Virus record (IMG/VR): IMGVR_UViG_3300030090_004797
Span: 1 to 27,751 of that record
Origin: a virus
DNA length: 27,751 nucleotides
Direction: 5' to 3' (one strand)
The notes beneath the pieces are model-generated. The model did not search any database. It was not told where the DNA came from and saw nothing but the letters and a program-made list of their open reading frames with translations. A program made the translations under genes and the position numbers. Below are positions 1 through 8,435 of this stretch, one piece after another (within the stretch, counting starts at the first letter, position 1; every line of letters begins with the position of its first letter).

Positions 1-2367
1 TAAACCTAAACTTTTTACATAGTTATTAATAGCACCATTAGGTTTTACTATAGACTCAAATATTTCTTTAAAAATTCTGTTTCTTGGATCTTGAAAAGCT
101 GCTTTTGTATATGGTTTGCCCTCTGCTTTTAACTTGTTTTTTAATCTTTGTTCTATTGCATTTACAGCCTCAACAGCTTTTGATCTTGACTCTAAAAATT
201 GTACTTCACCAACACCTGCTTTAGCTAACTCAACTGATCTTTCGCTTAGTTCACCAGTTTTTATATTTTCATTATATTCTTTTAAAAAGTTATAGGCTTG
301 TCTTGCGTTGCTAAATTCTTTTCTATATAAAAATGATTCTTCAGTAAAATAACCAGCTTTACTTAGTTTTCTTAAAACTTCTTCTATTGTGTTTTTTATT
401 TTGCTAAAAACCCCTTCGTTAAACTGTATTTCATTACCAGCTATAGCGTCTGAAAAAACTGAAAATATTTCATTTACTCCTCTTTTACTATATATATTGT
501 CGCCTGTAAGGTTGTAATCATTTTTTAATCTTTTTAATACAGCTTGTTTTTGTTTTTTATTCAAAACGTTCATAAAAGACTTACCTAGCTTAACTCTATC
601 ATTGTTATTTAAGTTGTTCAAGTGTTTAGCTAGTATTCCATGTAAAACCTCATGAGAACCAACGTTTATAGCTCCTGTTTTTGCAGCTACCTCTTTGTTT
701 ATAACTATAGTGTCACCAAATATAAACCCATCTGTGTTTCTCGTTTTTTTAGCTCTACTTTTTGATATACCTAACTTTATAGCTTGTTCCTCTGTTTTTT
801 GTGCAGTTTTAGCAACTATCACCTTTTTACCTATACGTTTACCTTGTGTTTTAGCAAATTCAATAGTACCTTTTAACATGCTTTCTCTAATAATTTTGTC
901 AGCACGTATTGCGGCTTTTGTTTTACCAATTTCAACAGCTCCTTCGTATTTGTTAATTATTTCTTGTATTTGATCGTTTACAGAGTCTAATTTTACTTTA
1001 GCACCAGATGTTTGGCTTTTTATATCATCTGATTTAACTTTTCTTTTTAAATCTCTTCTTTGTATTTCTAAATCAATTAATTTGTCTCTGTCTTTTACAT
1101 CTGTTATTCTAGCATCTATTTGAGTATTTATTATTGCTCTAGTTTGCTTTTCGTAAGCTAGTTGTTCTAAACCTGTTTGATCATTTTCCATTTTGATATT
1201 TGCTTTCGCAATATCCATACCATCTGCTGTCTCTATAAACTTTTTTATTACACTGTATTCAACAGGGTTTTTCATGTCGTTAAGATAATACTTAGCTCCT
1301 TTAAAAGTCATTAAAGCATGACCTACTGATAAGGGTGCTGTTGATAAACCAGAAAAAGCTTCAAAACCAACTTCAGCCGCATCAAACTCTTGACCAGCAG
1401 CTTCTCTACCTAAAACCTCACCTAAACCACCACCAAACGCTTCAACTGCTAAACCTCCAGCAACAGCTGTAGTTTTCTTAGCAATACCAGGCCCTCTTCT
1501 TAAAAGTCTAGTAGTAGTAGCTCCAGCACCGTACATAGTCAACGCTTCAACACCACCAATAGTAAAACCTCTACCATAAGCCCTGTTTCTTAACTCTTGA
1601 CCTCTTGGACCATTAACAAGATCCATTACGTTTTTTTCGTTAAATTCTAAGTTGTCTTCTCTTAACATTTCGCTTATCAAGTCTCCATAAGTTAAGGCAG
1701 ATTCCATAGTTGTCATTAAACCAAACATAGAGCTTGCAAAAGCTGTTTTTGGACCACCAACAAGTAATCCAGCACCACCAGATAGTAATGTTTCTCTAGC
1801 TATGTTAGCCTCTCCCTCGAAAAAAGCCCCAACTTGACTAGCCATAGAAGAAACTAAAGTTTCAGCTAATAAACCTGGGTTTTCTTTTATACCCTCGTAA
1901 AAAGCGTACCAACCTCCACCGTTTGCCTCGTATTTTTTTTGAAACTCATACATAGCTCTAGACATTTTATAATTACGCGCTTTTTCAAGGTTTGCTTCAA
2001 CGTAGTCTCTAGCTACTTGCTCATTAACCTGACCGCCAGCAAGCAAAAGATTATAAGCTTCACCAACATCAGAACTTTGTTCATACCCACGCCTTACAGC
2101 GCCAGGAAGGTCTATAACGGTATTTATAGTGTTGTTTATCCAACCTTCACCAAACCAATCAACCCTGTAATCTTGTTCATCAATAAGAAAACTTGGCGTT
2201 TCTTGTTGTTGACTACCGTATAAGCCAGTGTTTGGATCTGCAAAATCTGGTTGAGCATAAAAAGGCTGATTGTTGACAACCACAGCGTTTGGAAAGTCGT
2301 TTAAAAACTGTTCTTTCCTATCTGGGCTAACGTTATATACCTGTCCGTTTACTTCGTATTGCTCCAT
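1..2367 (-). CDS. Large virion/ejection-type protein with zincin metallopeptidase motif (3' end outside window)
   Basis: This frame is open from an ATG at 2367 to the window edge with no stop, giving 789 codons of a longer protein (start MEQYEVNGQVYNV). In order it shows: an N-terminal polar part; Gly/Ala-rich, partly hydrophobic segments at about residues 170-235 and 262-345 that could insert into a membrane; a charged, probably coiled-coil region at about 380-500; and an HEVLH motif at residues 572-576 preceded by GFIFGDTIVINKEV. HExxH with that lead-in matches the zincin peptidases found in very large phage 'polyvalent' and internal virion proteins. A third ligand cannot be assigned by eye. 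It follows the 231- and 603-residue genes with a 7-base gap, the position T7-like phages give their largest ejection protein. The leader before the ATG is A/T-rich with no Shine-Dalgarno. A tape-measure protein is the main alternative. The coding call is firm; the role is inferred. Confidence 0.72.
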   Translation of the reverse strand, partial: MEQYEVNGQVYNVSPDRKEQFLNDFPNAVVVNNQPFYAQPDFADPNTGLYGSQQQETPSFLIDEQDYRVDWFGEGWINNTINTVIDLPGAVRRGYEQSSDVGEAYNLLLAGGQVNEQVARDYVEANLEKARNYKMSRAMYEFQKKYEANGGGWYAFYEGIKENPGLLAETLVSSMASQVGAFFEGEANIARETLLSGGAGLLVGGPKTAFASSMFGLMTTMESALTYGDLISEMLREDNLEFNEKNVMDLVNGPRGQELRNRAYGRGFTIGGVEALTMYGAGATTTRLLRRGPGIAKKTTAVAGGLAVEAFGGGLGEVLGREAAGQEFDAAEVGFEAFSGLSTAPLSVGHALMTFKGAKYYLNDMKNPVEYSVIKKFIETADGMDIAKANIKMENDQTGLEQLAYEKQTRAIINTQIDARITDVKDRDKLIDLEIQRRDLKRKVKSDDIKSQTSGAKVKLDSVNDQIQEIINKYEGAVEIGKTKAAIRADKIIRESMLKGTIEFAKTQGKRIGKKVIVAKTAQKTEEQAIKLGISKSRAKKTRNTDGFIFGDTIVINKEVAAKTGAINVGSHEVLHGILAKHLNNLNNNDRVKLGKSFMNVLNKKQKQAVLKRLKNDYNLTGDNIYSKRGVNEIFSVFSDAIAGNEIQFNEGVFSKIKNTIEEVLRKLSKAGYFTEESFLYRKEFSNARQAYNFLKEYNENIKTGELSERSVELAKAGVGEVQFLESRSKAVEAVNAIEQRLKNKLKAEGKPYTKAAFQDPRNRIFKEIFESIVKPNGAINNYVKSLGL
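640..654 (-). other. HEVLH zinc-metallopeptidase motif
   Basis: These five codons read His-Glu-Val-Leu-His, in frame at residues 572-576 of the large edge protein, followed by GILAKHL. The HExxH form with flanking hydrophobics is the metal-binding and catalytic helix of zincins. The family fit is from motif and context only. Confidence 0.65.
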
Positions 2368-2374
2368 ACTGTTA

Positions 2375-4186
2375 TTATATTTTATCTAAAAATGTGTCTG
2401 ATGCTAAATATCTCCAAAGATCATCTAAATTAGCTTTACTATTTAATCTAAATGTTCTACCGTCAGAAGTTAATGTTTTACCATCAGTTGTAAACATACT
2501 AGTATCGTAAGCAGAGTTAATAGTAGCTTTAGCTTCGTCTAAAGACATTTCTCCAAGTTCGTACACTCTAACATCTGTATTACCAATAGTTTCATACATA
2601 TTAAGCTCTATAGTACTATAACGTCTTGTTCTTTCGGTGTGATATTTACCTTTTGGATACCTAACATAATCTATTATCTTATCGTTTTTAGCTATATCTT
2701 CTACCGTTACGGGCTTGTCTAAAAGTTGACCATTATTATCAACAACGGTTTGAAAGAACTGTCCACCTTGATATTTGTATGTAAAACCACTAGGTGATTG
2801 GAAAGTTTCACCGTCAGAATAATATGTCTCAGGATTTTCTATTTTATTTATAAACGTACCAAAATTAACTTCAAAATCTTGCGCATTAAACTGTTGTGCG
2901 CCAACAATATAATTTGGTATTCTTGACGTTCTGTTTCTATCATTAGCTCTTTTTCTTTTGTCTGCTTCAAAATTAAAAGCCAAAGTATATTTTTGTTGAT
3001 CATAAGTCATATAGTACTTAGCCATTAAATCTCTTGATGTTTCAAGGTTAAAAGCCGGGTTATTAACATTGACAATAGCATCAATCATATTTTTTACATT
3101 TTCTTTATATTTTTTTAGCTCATCAGGATTATTTGCAAACATTTCTGCAGCCTTTGATCCGTCTAAAGAATTTATTATTTGATTACCGTCTAAGTCTAAA
3201 GTTTTATATGTTTCACCGATGTTAACTATTTGATTGTTTTCGTTAACCATCATATTATCTAAAGCAGAAAAAGGTATACCCATCAACTCTGCGTTTTCAT
3301 AAACAGAATCTTCAAAAGAAGGTTCGTCATTTAAACCTGTTATACTTTCATAAGCAAAGTCATCAAAATCTTTTTTGTCTTTAATTAAATCTTTAAAAAA
3401 AACCTGAAATTCATTTTCGTCATAAGCAAAACTAGCATCAGGATCAGCGCCGTGCAATAAACCTCTTCTTTTACTGTTTTCTGTTCTAGTTATGTATGCT
3501 GTGGCTAAATCAGCATTTATAGGTGCAAAAGTAGAGCTAATTTCATCTAAACTTAAAGTTTTAAAATCACCATTGTCATCTAAAACATTAAAAAACACAC
3601 CATCTTTATTGTAACCTAACTGTAGTTTTCCGTTTTTAACGTTTTCGTCCATGTTTTTAGTATCAAAAGCTATAGCTGCTAAGTGAATATCTTCGTAGTT
3701 ATAAACTCTTTCGTTTGCCAAATCATTTTTAATAACATCGGACCTATCCATAAAAGTAGTTCTAGTATCTTTCAGTTTGTTTGTTAACAGTGTTAGCTCT
3801 GCTAATATTTGCCTTCTAGCTCTTCTGTTTTCTTTAGTATCGTTTTCACCAATAGTGTTTACTAAATCAAATCTGTCTGCCATATCTTGAACAGCGTTTT
3901 CAGCTAAATTAATTATAGCCTCAGGCAAAGGTTCTTCATTAACATATAAAGAACCTAGGTTTTCGTCGGCTATTGACATAAATCTAGCTTTCACTTGTTC
4001 TTTTTTCTTTTTTAAAAGATCTTTTTCTAGTTTTATCTCATTCATGATACCACCCACCATATCCATATAAGCCTTGCTAATATCAGCTGTTGATTGGTGT
4101 AGTTTAGAAGTGTCAAAGTATTCACCGCTATATCTAGTTTTTGTTTCTGCAAAAGCAGCGTTTATTAAGTTTCTATCTGATCCCAT
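2375..4186 (-). CDS. Putative internal virion/ejection protein (603 aa)
   Basis: This is a 603-residue soluble protein with no signal peptide or membrane segment. The N-terminal ~170 residues are rich in Lys, Glu and Leu and look alpha-helical, including a KKKKEQVKARF stretch. The middle is acidic (many DD, DE and ND pairs). The C-terminal ~200 residues hold aromatic, beta-leaning sequence such as SPSGFTYKYQGGQFF. I recognise no catalytic motif. It lies between a small Ala/Gln-rich protein and a very large one with a 16-base gap upstream and 7 downstream. That small-medium-large order matches gp14-gp15-gp16 of T7-like podoviruses, so an ejected internal protein is the best guess. A tail-associated structural protein is the alternative. 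Start at 4186 follows an A/T-only leader; the stop is TAA. Confidence 0.5.
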   Translation of the reverse strand: MGSDRNLINAAFAETKTRYSGEYFDTSKLHQSTADISKAYMDMVGGIMNEIKLEKDLLKKKKEQVKARFMSIADENLGSLYVNEEPLPEAIINLAENAVQDMADRFDLVNTIGENDTKENRRARRQILAELTLLTNKLKDTRTTFMDRSDVIKNDLANERVYNYEDIHLAAIAFDTKNMDENVKNGKLQLGYNKDGVFFNVLDDNGDFKTLSLDEISSTFAPINADLATAYITRTENSKRRGLLHGADPDASFAYDENEFQVFFKDLIKDKKDFDDFAYESITGLNDEPSFEDSVYENAELMGIPFSALDNMMVNENNQIVNIGETYKTLDLDGNQIINSLDGSKAAEMFANNPDELKKYKENVKNMIDAIVNVNNPAFNLETSRDLMAKYYMTYDQQKYTLAFNFEADKRKRANDRNRTSRIPNYIVGAQQFNAQDFEVNFGTFINKIENPETYYSDGETFQSPSGFTYKYQGGQFFQTVVDNNGQLLDKPVTVEDIAKNDKIIDYVRYPKGKYHTERTRRYSTIELNMYETIGNTDVRVYELGEMSLDEAKATINSAYDTSMFTTDGKTLTSDGRTFRLNSKANLDDLWRYLASDTFLDKI

Positions 4187-4202
4187 ATTGTTTTATTTAG
4201 CT

Positions 4203-4898
4203 TTATTCCTTACCATCTCCGGAAAAAAATTCTTTTTGTACTCCTTCACCTATTTGCTTACCAATACCTGATTTTGCTAACGTACCCATGAAGTTCATAG
4301 TTGCTTGTTGAGTTGCTATTTGTGCGTTCATTTGGTTAGCCTGTGCTTGCATTACAGCTTGGTTAGCACCTGTAGCTTCACCCATTTGCATGCCTAAAAG
4401 AGTTGCTTGTCTATCAGCTTCCATTTGTTGTAAAACTTGTTCTCCTTGTCTTTCTGCTAATTGAGTCGCAGCTGCTCCTTTTGCTGCGGCTAATCTATTT
4501 GCTGATTCTTGTTTACCTATATTAGCTGAAATTTGAGCTGTCTGCAAAGCACCTTGATTAGCCATAGCTTGAGCTAGACCAGCAATACCACTTGCGCCAG
4601 CTGCTTCTCTAAAGCCTTGCATTATATTTGCTCTTTGTTGAGAACCTTGTTTAGCCATAAACTCGGCTTGCTGTGTATTAACAGTTAAGTCCTCGTATGT
4701 ATTCTCCATGTCTTTGTATGGATTAACAAATGTTTGTGCTTTATATTCTGCTTTTTGCTTATCTAATAATTTTTGTTGCTCTTTTCTTAATTCTTTAGCA
4801 TCCTCATACTGTGTCCTTGCCAAGTTTCTGTTTTTATTAGCAGTACTCATGTTCATCAAAGCGCCAATACCTGCTATTGCTATTGATCCGTAACTCAT
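4203..4898 (-). CDS. Putative small internal virion protein (gp14-like), Ala/Gln-rich
   Basis: The 231-residue product starts with a short hydrophobic stretch (SIAIAGIGALMNM), then a charged helix rich in Lys, Glu and Gln (about residues 20-55). A long Ala/Gln/Met-rich region (about 75-215) follows, with repeated GxQxxAN and QAxxNQ patterns and probably helical throughout. It has no cysteine and no enzyme motif. This composition resembles small ejection proteins of podoviruses such as T7 gp14, which form a pore in the host outer membrane. Homology cannot be shown by eye. The gene lies 4 bases after the cupin stop and 16 bases before the 603-residue gene, so all three are probably co-translated. 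The leader ends ATTATG with no Shine-Dalgarno. Confidence 0.55.
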   Translation of the reverse strand: MSYGSIAIAGIGALMNMSTANKNRNLARTQYEDAKELRKEQQKLLDKQKAEYKAQTFVNPYKDMENTYEDLTVNTQQAEFMAKQGSQQRANIMQGFREAAGASGIAGLAQAMANQGALQTAQISANIGKQESANRLAAAKGAAATQLAERQGEQVLQQMEADRQATLLGMQMGEATGANQAVMQAQANQMNAQIATQQATMNFMGTLAKSGIGKQIGEGVQKEFFSGDGKE

Positions 4899-4902
4899 AA
4901 TT

Positions 4903-5391
4903 TTAATTTTTGTTTTTATATTTTTCGTACTCTTCCCATGTAAAAACTACGTTCATTTTTTCAAGTTCTTTTAAATCTTCAGTATTAGTAGGATTTGCAT
5001 GTACAGTAACTATAACACAATCTTCTTGTGCGTACACTATTCTTTTAGCACCCTCTGGAGATATTATGTGACAAGGTGCAATAAGCTCTAAAACACCGTC
5101 TTCACTAGAAGTTTGCAAAATACCTGTTAACAAAAAAAACGCGTAGCTATGTTTGTGTATTGCTGAAAAACCTAGTTGACCTTTTTTCATAGTCATTTCT
5201 CTAACATAAATACCATTAGCAAAAGAGTGCTTGTAACCCCAAAAATCTGGATAAACCAACTCCTTGTTATTTCCAACAATATTTTTTCCGTCAGCAATAC
5301 TAACTATAAAATCTTCAATAGCTTTAATCTTTTCTCTATAAGACTTAACAGGTATATTATCAAATACTTTTTGTAACTCAAAATTAGACAT
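4903..5391 (-). CDS. Cupin-fold protein
   Basis: The 162-residue protein has a single cupin barrel. The first metal-binding motif is seen as IHKHSYAFFLLTG (H79, H81), then P106, ISPEGAKR (110-117), the strand VYAQEDCVIVTVHANP with H131, and an acidic C-terminal tail. Small cupins of this type, with 'HKH...G...P...spaGtkR...ED...vHxNp', recur beside tail and internal virion genes of marine phages. Their role is not established; metal binding, sugar binding or help in folding tail proteins are all possible. The glutamate usual between the two histidines and the next motif is not obvious, so enzymatic activity is uncertain. A 57-base A/T-rich gap without a hairpin separates it from the 864-residue gene. 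Confidence 0.75.
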   Translation of the reverse strand: MSNFELQKVFDNIPVKSYREKIKAIEDFIVSIADGKNIVGNNKELVYPDFWGYKHSFANGIYVREMTMKKGQLGFSAIHKHSYAFFLLTGILQTSSEDGVLELIAPCHIISPEGAKRIVYAQEDCVIVTVHANPTNTEDLKELEKMNVVFTWEEYEKYKNKN

Positions 5392-5448
5392 AATTTAATT
5401 ATATTATTATCTTAATATAGTTACAGTTTTTGTTGTTTTTTTACTTTT

Positions 5449-8043
5449 TTACGTTATAGATAGTATTCTATCAACGTCAAGTCTTATGTTTTGAGCAGCG
5501 TTACCAGCTCTGTTTATTTTTATGTTACCTGTTACTGTTGCTGTTTGACCAGAACCAGAAAAAGTTAATGTTATACCGTTTTCTAAAGTTTGAGCCGCAC
5601 TTAAAACTATAGTACCAGCTCCTGCTGCGCCACCACCCGAGGCAACTGTAACATTAGTTCCTGATGCTTTTTTTATACCTATACCAGAAACAGTGTCGCC
5701 ATTTGCAATACCATTTCTACTAGCCACAGGTACGTTAGTGCTGTTACCAACACTAGAGGTTGTTGTAGTTGAAACACTAGAAAGTGTAACGGCTAAATCA
5801 GTTAACTCTACCTCGTAACCAAAAACTCTTTTTATTTCATTCAAACCATAACCACCTATTTTTAAAGTTTGACCAGCTAAAGCCAATGGCTGTTGTTTAC
5901 TAAACACAACGTTACCCTCTTGAGTTGTTACCTCACCTCTTGTTATTGTAGGTTTTTTACCTAAATTATCAATAGATGGAACTTCTGTATTAACATAGGT
6001 TTCTTCTGAAAAAGTATTTTCTAAAGAAACAATAGTGTCTTGATAACTTGCTAGTACAGTGTCAGATTCTATACCTCCACCTGGAACAACTATCATGCTT
6101 TCTTCTAATAAATGTGTACTAGACACTGGCCATCTATAATTCATTTGATTACTAAAGCTAAGCGTTATACCATCTGCTATTGCAACGGCTTGAGACATAG
6201 TAAACACGTTTGTCGAGTCAAGAGAAACAACTGTTACTGTGGCAGCATCTAAGGCTGTGTTACCAGTTATTCTATCACCTACTTTCATTATAGAGGCTAC
6301 AGCAGCGTCCATTGTAACAGAGGTGCCACTAGTAACGGCTCCGTTAACTGTTCCTGAGTCAGTTACAGACGGATAAATGTTTTCACCTTCTATTTGTATT
6401 GGAGAAGCGCCAACAGTTCTAGTAACAAAAGCTACGAAATCGTTAGCGCTAGGTTGTTTTGTTATACTGTAAGACTTTGTGTTTGTTGTTACAGAAAAAT
6501 CTATAGTAAACGGTATTTTACTGTTAGGTTTAAATTGATCTACAGTTATAGTAGCATTAGTAGGTGATCCTACTTCAAGATTTCCACTAGCAGAATATGC
6601 ACTTATAGTTAAATCAAAACTTAAATATTGATATATTACTTTTTGTAACAAACTAGAATTAGAACCTTTTGAAGAGTTTAAATCTAAAGAACCATCAGCA
6701 AATCTAAACTCAACGTAGTTAGCATGCTCTGTGTTTTCTCCAGCAAACAAATAAATATCATACTGATCATCATCTGTTACTGAAGGAAATTGTATTTGTC
6801 CGGTATAGTTATTACTACTACCAATTTTTTCTTCAAGACAGTAATAAGCGGTTTGAAAAGTGTTTGTAACAAAGTTGTAATATTTAGCATCTTCGTTTTT
6901 TACTTCTAGTTTAAAATTAGCACCAGCGGTTCCTACGATGTTAAAACTTCTGTTTTCTCCAGAGGCTTTTATACTTGAAAGATCTAAGTCAAAATTGTTA
7001 ATTGTTTTAGTTTCCACCGTTGTTACATTTATGTTTTCTACAAAATCATCATTGTCCATTTCTTCATAAAAAGATATTTCTTCTTTAGCTTTAACTAGCT
7101 GTGAAATTGAAGGCGGCGCTACAGGAGGTGGTGTACCACAACCACAAGTTATATACATTTGTTGACAAAAAGCAATTTTAGCTTGTTTTAAAGATATTTG
7201 ATATGGATTTGTTATATTAGGTAGTTGTCCTTGAAATAATATTATTCTATTATAAAAAAACGTACATCCCCACTGAAGATAGTTACTCCACATGTTTGTT
7301 TGAAACGTTAAAAAATTATTATACCAAACAGACATTGGTTGGTTCGGATGTGAAGAATAAACAGGATACATTATTGAGCCAGCAAAGTTTTTAATATCTT
7401 GCTCACTACAAGTTTGAGCAGACATTTTTAATTGTGAACCTGGTGCCATTGGAATAGTTCCGCAGTTACAGTGATTATACATGTATTGAAAATAATCTCT
7501 TTTAGCTTCTTTTAATAATGTTTGAGCAGTGCTATAGGTGTTATTAATTAATTGGTTATTAAAATGATTATATCTATTTAGCAAATAATTACAAGGATTG
7601 TTATGGTTTGAATAACTATTCCAAAGATTATTCATAAAAGTAAAAAAAGTATTTTGACTTGGAGTTCCAGTTTGAAGCTTTACAACCTCTTCAAAAACTT
7701 CTATTAATCCTGTTGGTGCGCCAAAATAATTTGCTGAACTAGGTATAAGGTAAACATTTACTGCATAAACATTAGTTCCTGGAACTGAGGCACCAGCTGC
7801 TTCATAAAAATCATTTATAGAGCAAAGTAAAGATTGTTGTGCCTGTTGAGCCTGTTGCGCGTTAGGTAACATAGTACCCATTGAAGCATGTTCGGCATCA
7901 GACATAAGACTACCGTCGGGCATGTAATGAAAACCATCTGGAGCAGGAGGTCTAGTACTTTGACTTTGGTTACTTGTGTTAGAAGTTCTTTGTGAAGAGC
8001 TTCTTTGTGAAGAACCTTGATTATTATTATAGTGATAACTCAT
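5449..8043 (-). CDS. Modular virion structural protein (864 aa), possible tail/baseplate or fiber component
   Basis: This 864-residue protein is built of clearly different parts. Residues 1-35 are a Ser/Asn/Gln-rich disordered tail; 32-52 hold the motif PPAPDGFHYMPDGSLMSDAE, a segment I associate with marine phage structural proteins. Residues 131-199 and 242-308 are two divergent copies of a Cys/Trp/Tyr-rich helical unit, each ending in C-x-C-GT (CNCGT, CGCGT). Residues 345-560 are beta-rich. Residues about 563-632 and 748-829 carry a small beta module with 'VGDRITG...LSFSN' and 'NGDTVSG...LTFSG'. There are no signal peptide, membrane segment or enzyme motifs. It lies between the 122-residue and cupin genes, 10 bases after the former's stop. 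A tail-associated virion protein is inferred from modularity and position; the exact place in the particle is unknown. Confidence 0.6.
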   Translation of the reverse strand: MSYHYNNNQGSSQRSSSQRTSNTSNQSQSTRPPAPDGFHYMPDGSLMSDAEHASMGTMLPNAQQAQQAQQSLLCSINDFYEAAGASVPGTNVYAVNVYLIPSSANYFGAPTGLIEVFEEVVKLQTGTPSQNTFFTFMNNLWNSYSNHNNPCNYLLNRYNHFNNQLINNTYSTAQTLLKEAKRDYFQYMYNHCNCGTIPMAPGSQLKMSAQTCSEQDIKNFAGSIMYPVYSSHPNQPMSVWYNNFLTFQTNMWSNYLQWGCTFFYNRIILFQGQLPNITNPYQISLKQAKIAFCQQMYITCGCGTPPPVAPPSISQLVKAKEEISFYEEMDNDDFVENINVTTVETKTINNFDLDLSSIKASGENRSFNIVGTAGANFKLEVKNEDAKYYNFVTNTFQTAYYCLEEKIGSSNNYTGQIQFPSVTDDDQYDIYLFAGENTEHANYVEFRFADGSLDLNSSKGSNSSLLQKVIYQYLSFDLTISAYSASGNLEVGSPTNATITVDQFKPNSKIPFTIDFSVTTNTKSYSITKQPSANDFVAFVTRTVGASPIQIEGENIYPSVTDSGTVNGAVTSGTSVTMDAAVASIMKVGDRITGNTALDAATVTVVSLDSTNVFTMSQAVAIADGITLSFSNQMNYRWPVSSTHLLEESMIVVPGGGIESDTVLASYQDTIVSLENTFSEETYVNTEVPSIDNLGKKPTITRGEVTTQEGNVVFSKQQPLALAGQTLKIGGYGLNEIKRVFGYEVELTDLAVTLSSVSTTTTSSVGNSTNVPVASRNGIANGDTVSGIGIKKASGTNVTVASGGGAAGAGTIVLSAAQTLENGITLTFSGSGQTATVTGNIKINRAGNAAQNIRLDVDRILSIT
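7120..7653 (-). repeat. Internal duplication in the 864-aa protein ending in C-x-C-GT motifs
   Basis: Two units of about 67-69 residues (codons for residues 131-199 at 7447-7653 and 242-308 at 7120-7320) align as LWNSY / MWSNY, then a Cys, NRYNHFNNQL / NRIILFQGQL, SLLKEAKRDYF-like / SLKQAKIAFC helices, and MYNHCNCGTIP / MYITCGCGTPP. The copies are diverged at protein level, so the duplication is old. Confidence 0.65.
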
Positions 8044-8053
8044 AGTTTAATTT

Positions 8054-8422
8054 TTATTTACTACTTTCTGTTACTTCTGAACCAACGTTAAAAAGTTCTA
8101 TTTCTTTTTCAGAATCGTTAACAAAATTTACTTCAGCATAGTAACCTAATACGCTAGAAGTGTTTAGTTGTTGATTTTTTACAAAAGAAATATAAGAGTT
8201 TAATGGCGGAGGAGTTGTTAAAGTATCATCATATCTAACCGTAACGGTGTTGTTGACGTCATCTATAGCCGTTACCTCACCAAGAATTTTAGTATTCTGT
8301 AAGTTTGACTGATTATCAAAACCTCCTAGCTGCTGGCCACCATAAGTATAATAAACTATGTCACCAACCTGTAAAGAAACGTTTATATTGTCAAATTGTA
8401 AAAGTATATTTATTAAAGCCAT
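8054..8422 (-). CDS. Small conserved virion-region protein, SH3-like beta barrel (122 aa)
   Basis: A 122-residue protein dominated by beta strands: LQVGDIVYYTYGG (18-30), KILGEVTAIDD, NNTVTVRYDD, YISFVKN and the C-terminal GYYAEVNFVND...VGSEVTESSK. The 'VGDIVYY...GEVTAID' pattern suggests an SH3-like or KOW-like barrel. I recognise the family as a recurrent small protein of marine phage structural clusters, without an assigned function. It lies 13 bases downstream of the giant tail gene and 10 bases upstream of the 864-residue gene. The same strand pattern occurs as modules in its neighbours, so it may be the stand-alone version of a domain used across this virion. The ATG follows the leader AAAAAATAAAAT. 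Confidence 0.6.
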   Translation of the reverse strand: MALINILLQFDNINVSLQVGDIVYYTYGGQQLGGFDNQSNLQNTKILGEVTAIDDVNNTVTVRYDDTLTTPPPLNSYISFVKNQQLNTSSVLGYYAEVNFVNDSEKEIELFNVGSEVTESSK

Positions 8423-8435
8423 ATTTTATTTTTTA

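Noticed and set aside
695-973. Plus-strand reading frame of 92 codons
   Set aside because: It lies wholly opposite the large edge gene, which has recognisable motifs in the same place; hydrophobic composition (many Phe, Leu, Ile) is what the complement of an AT-rich gene gives. The same holds for all other plus-strand frames, such as 1939-2223, 13273-13656, 19477-19752 and 22006-22260.
2375-4186. Tape-measure protein
   Set aside because: At 603 residues it has no long continuous coiled coil, and no tail tube, sheath or chaperone genes are nearby; the order fits ejection proteins better, though this remains inference.
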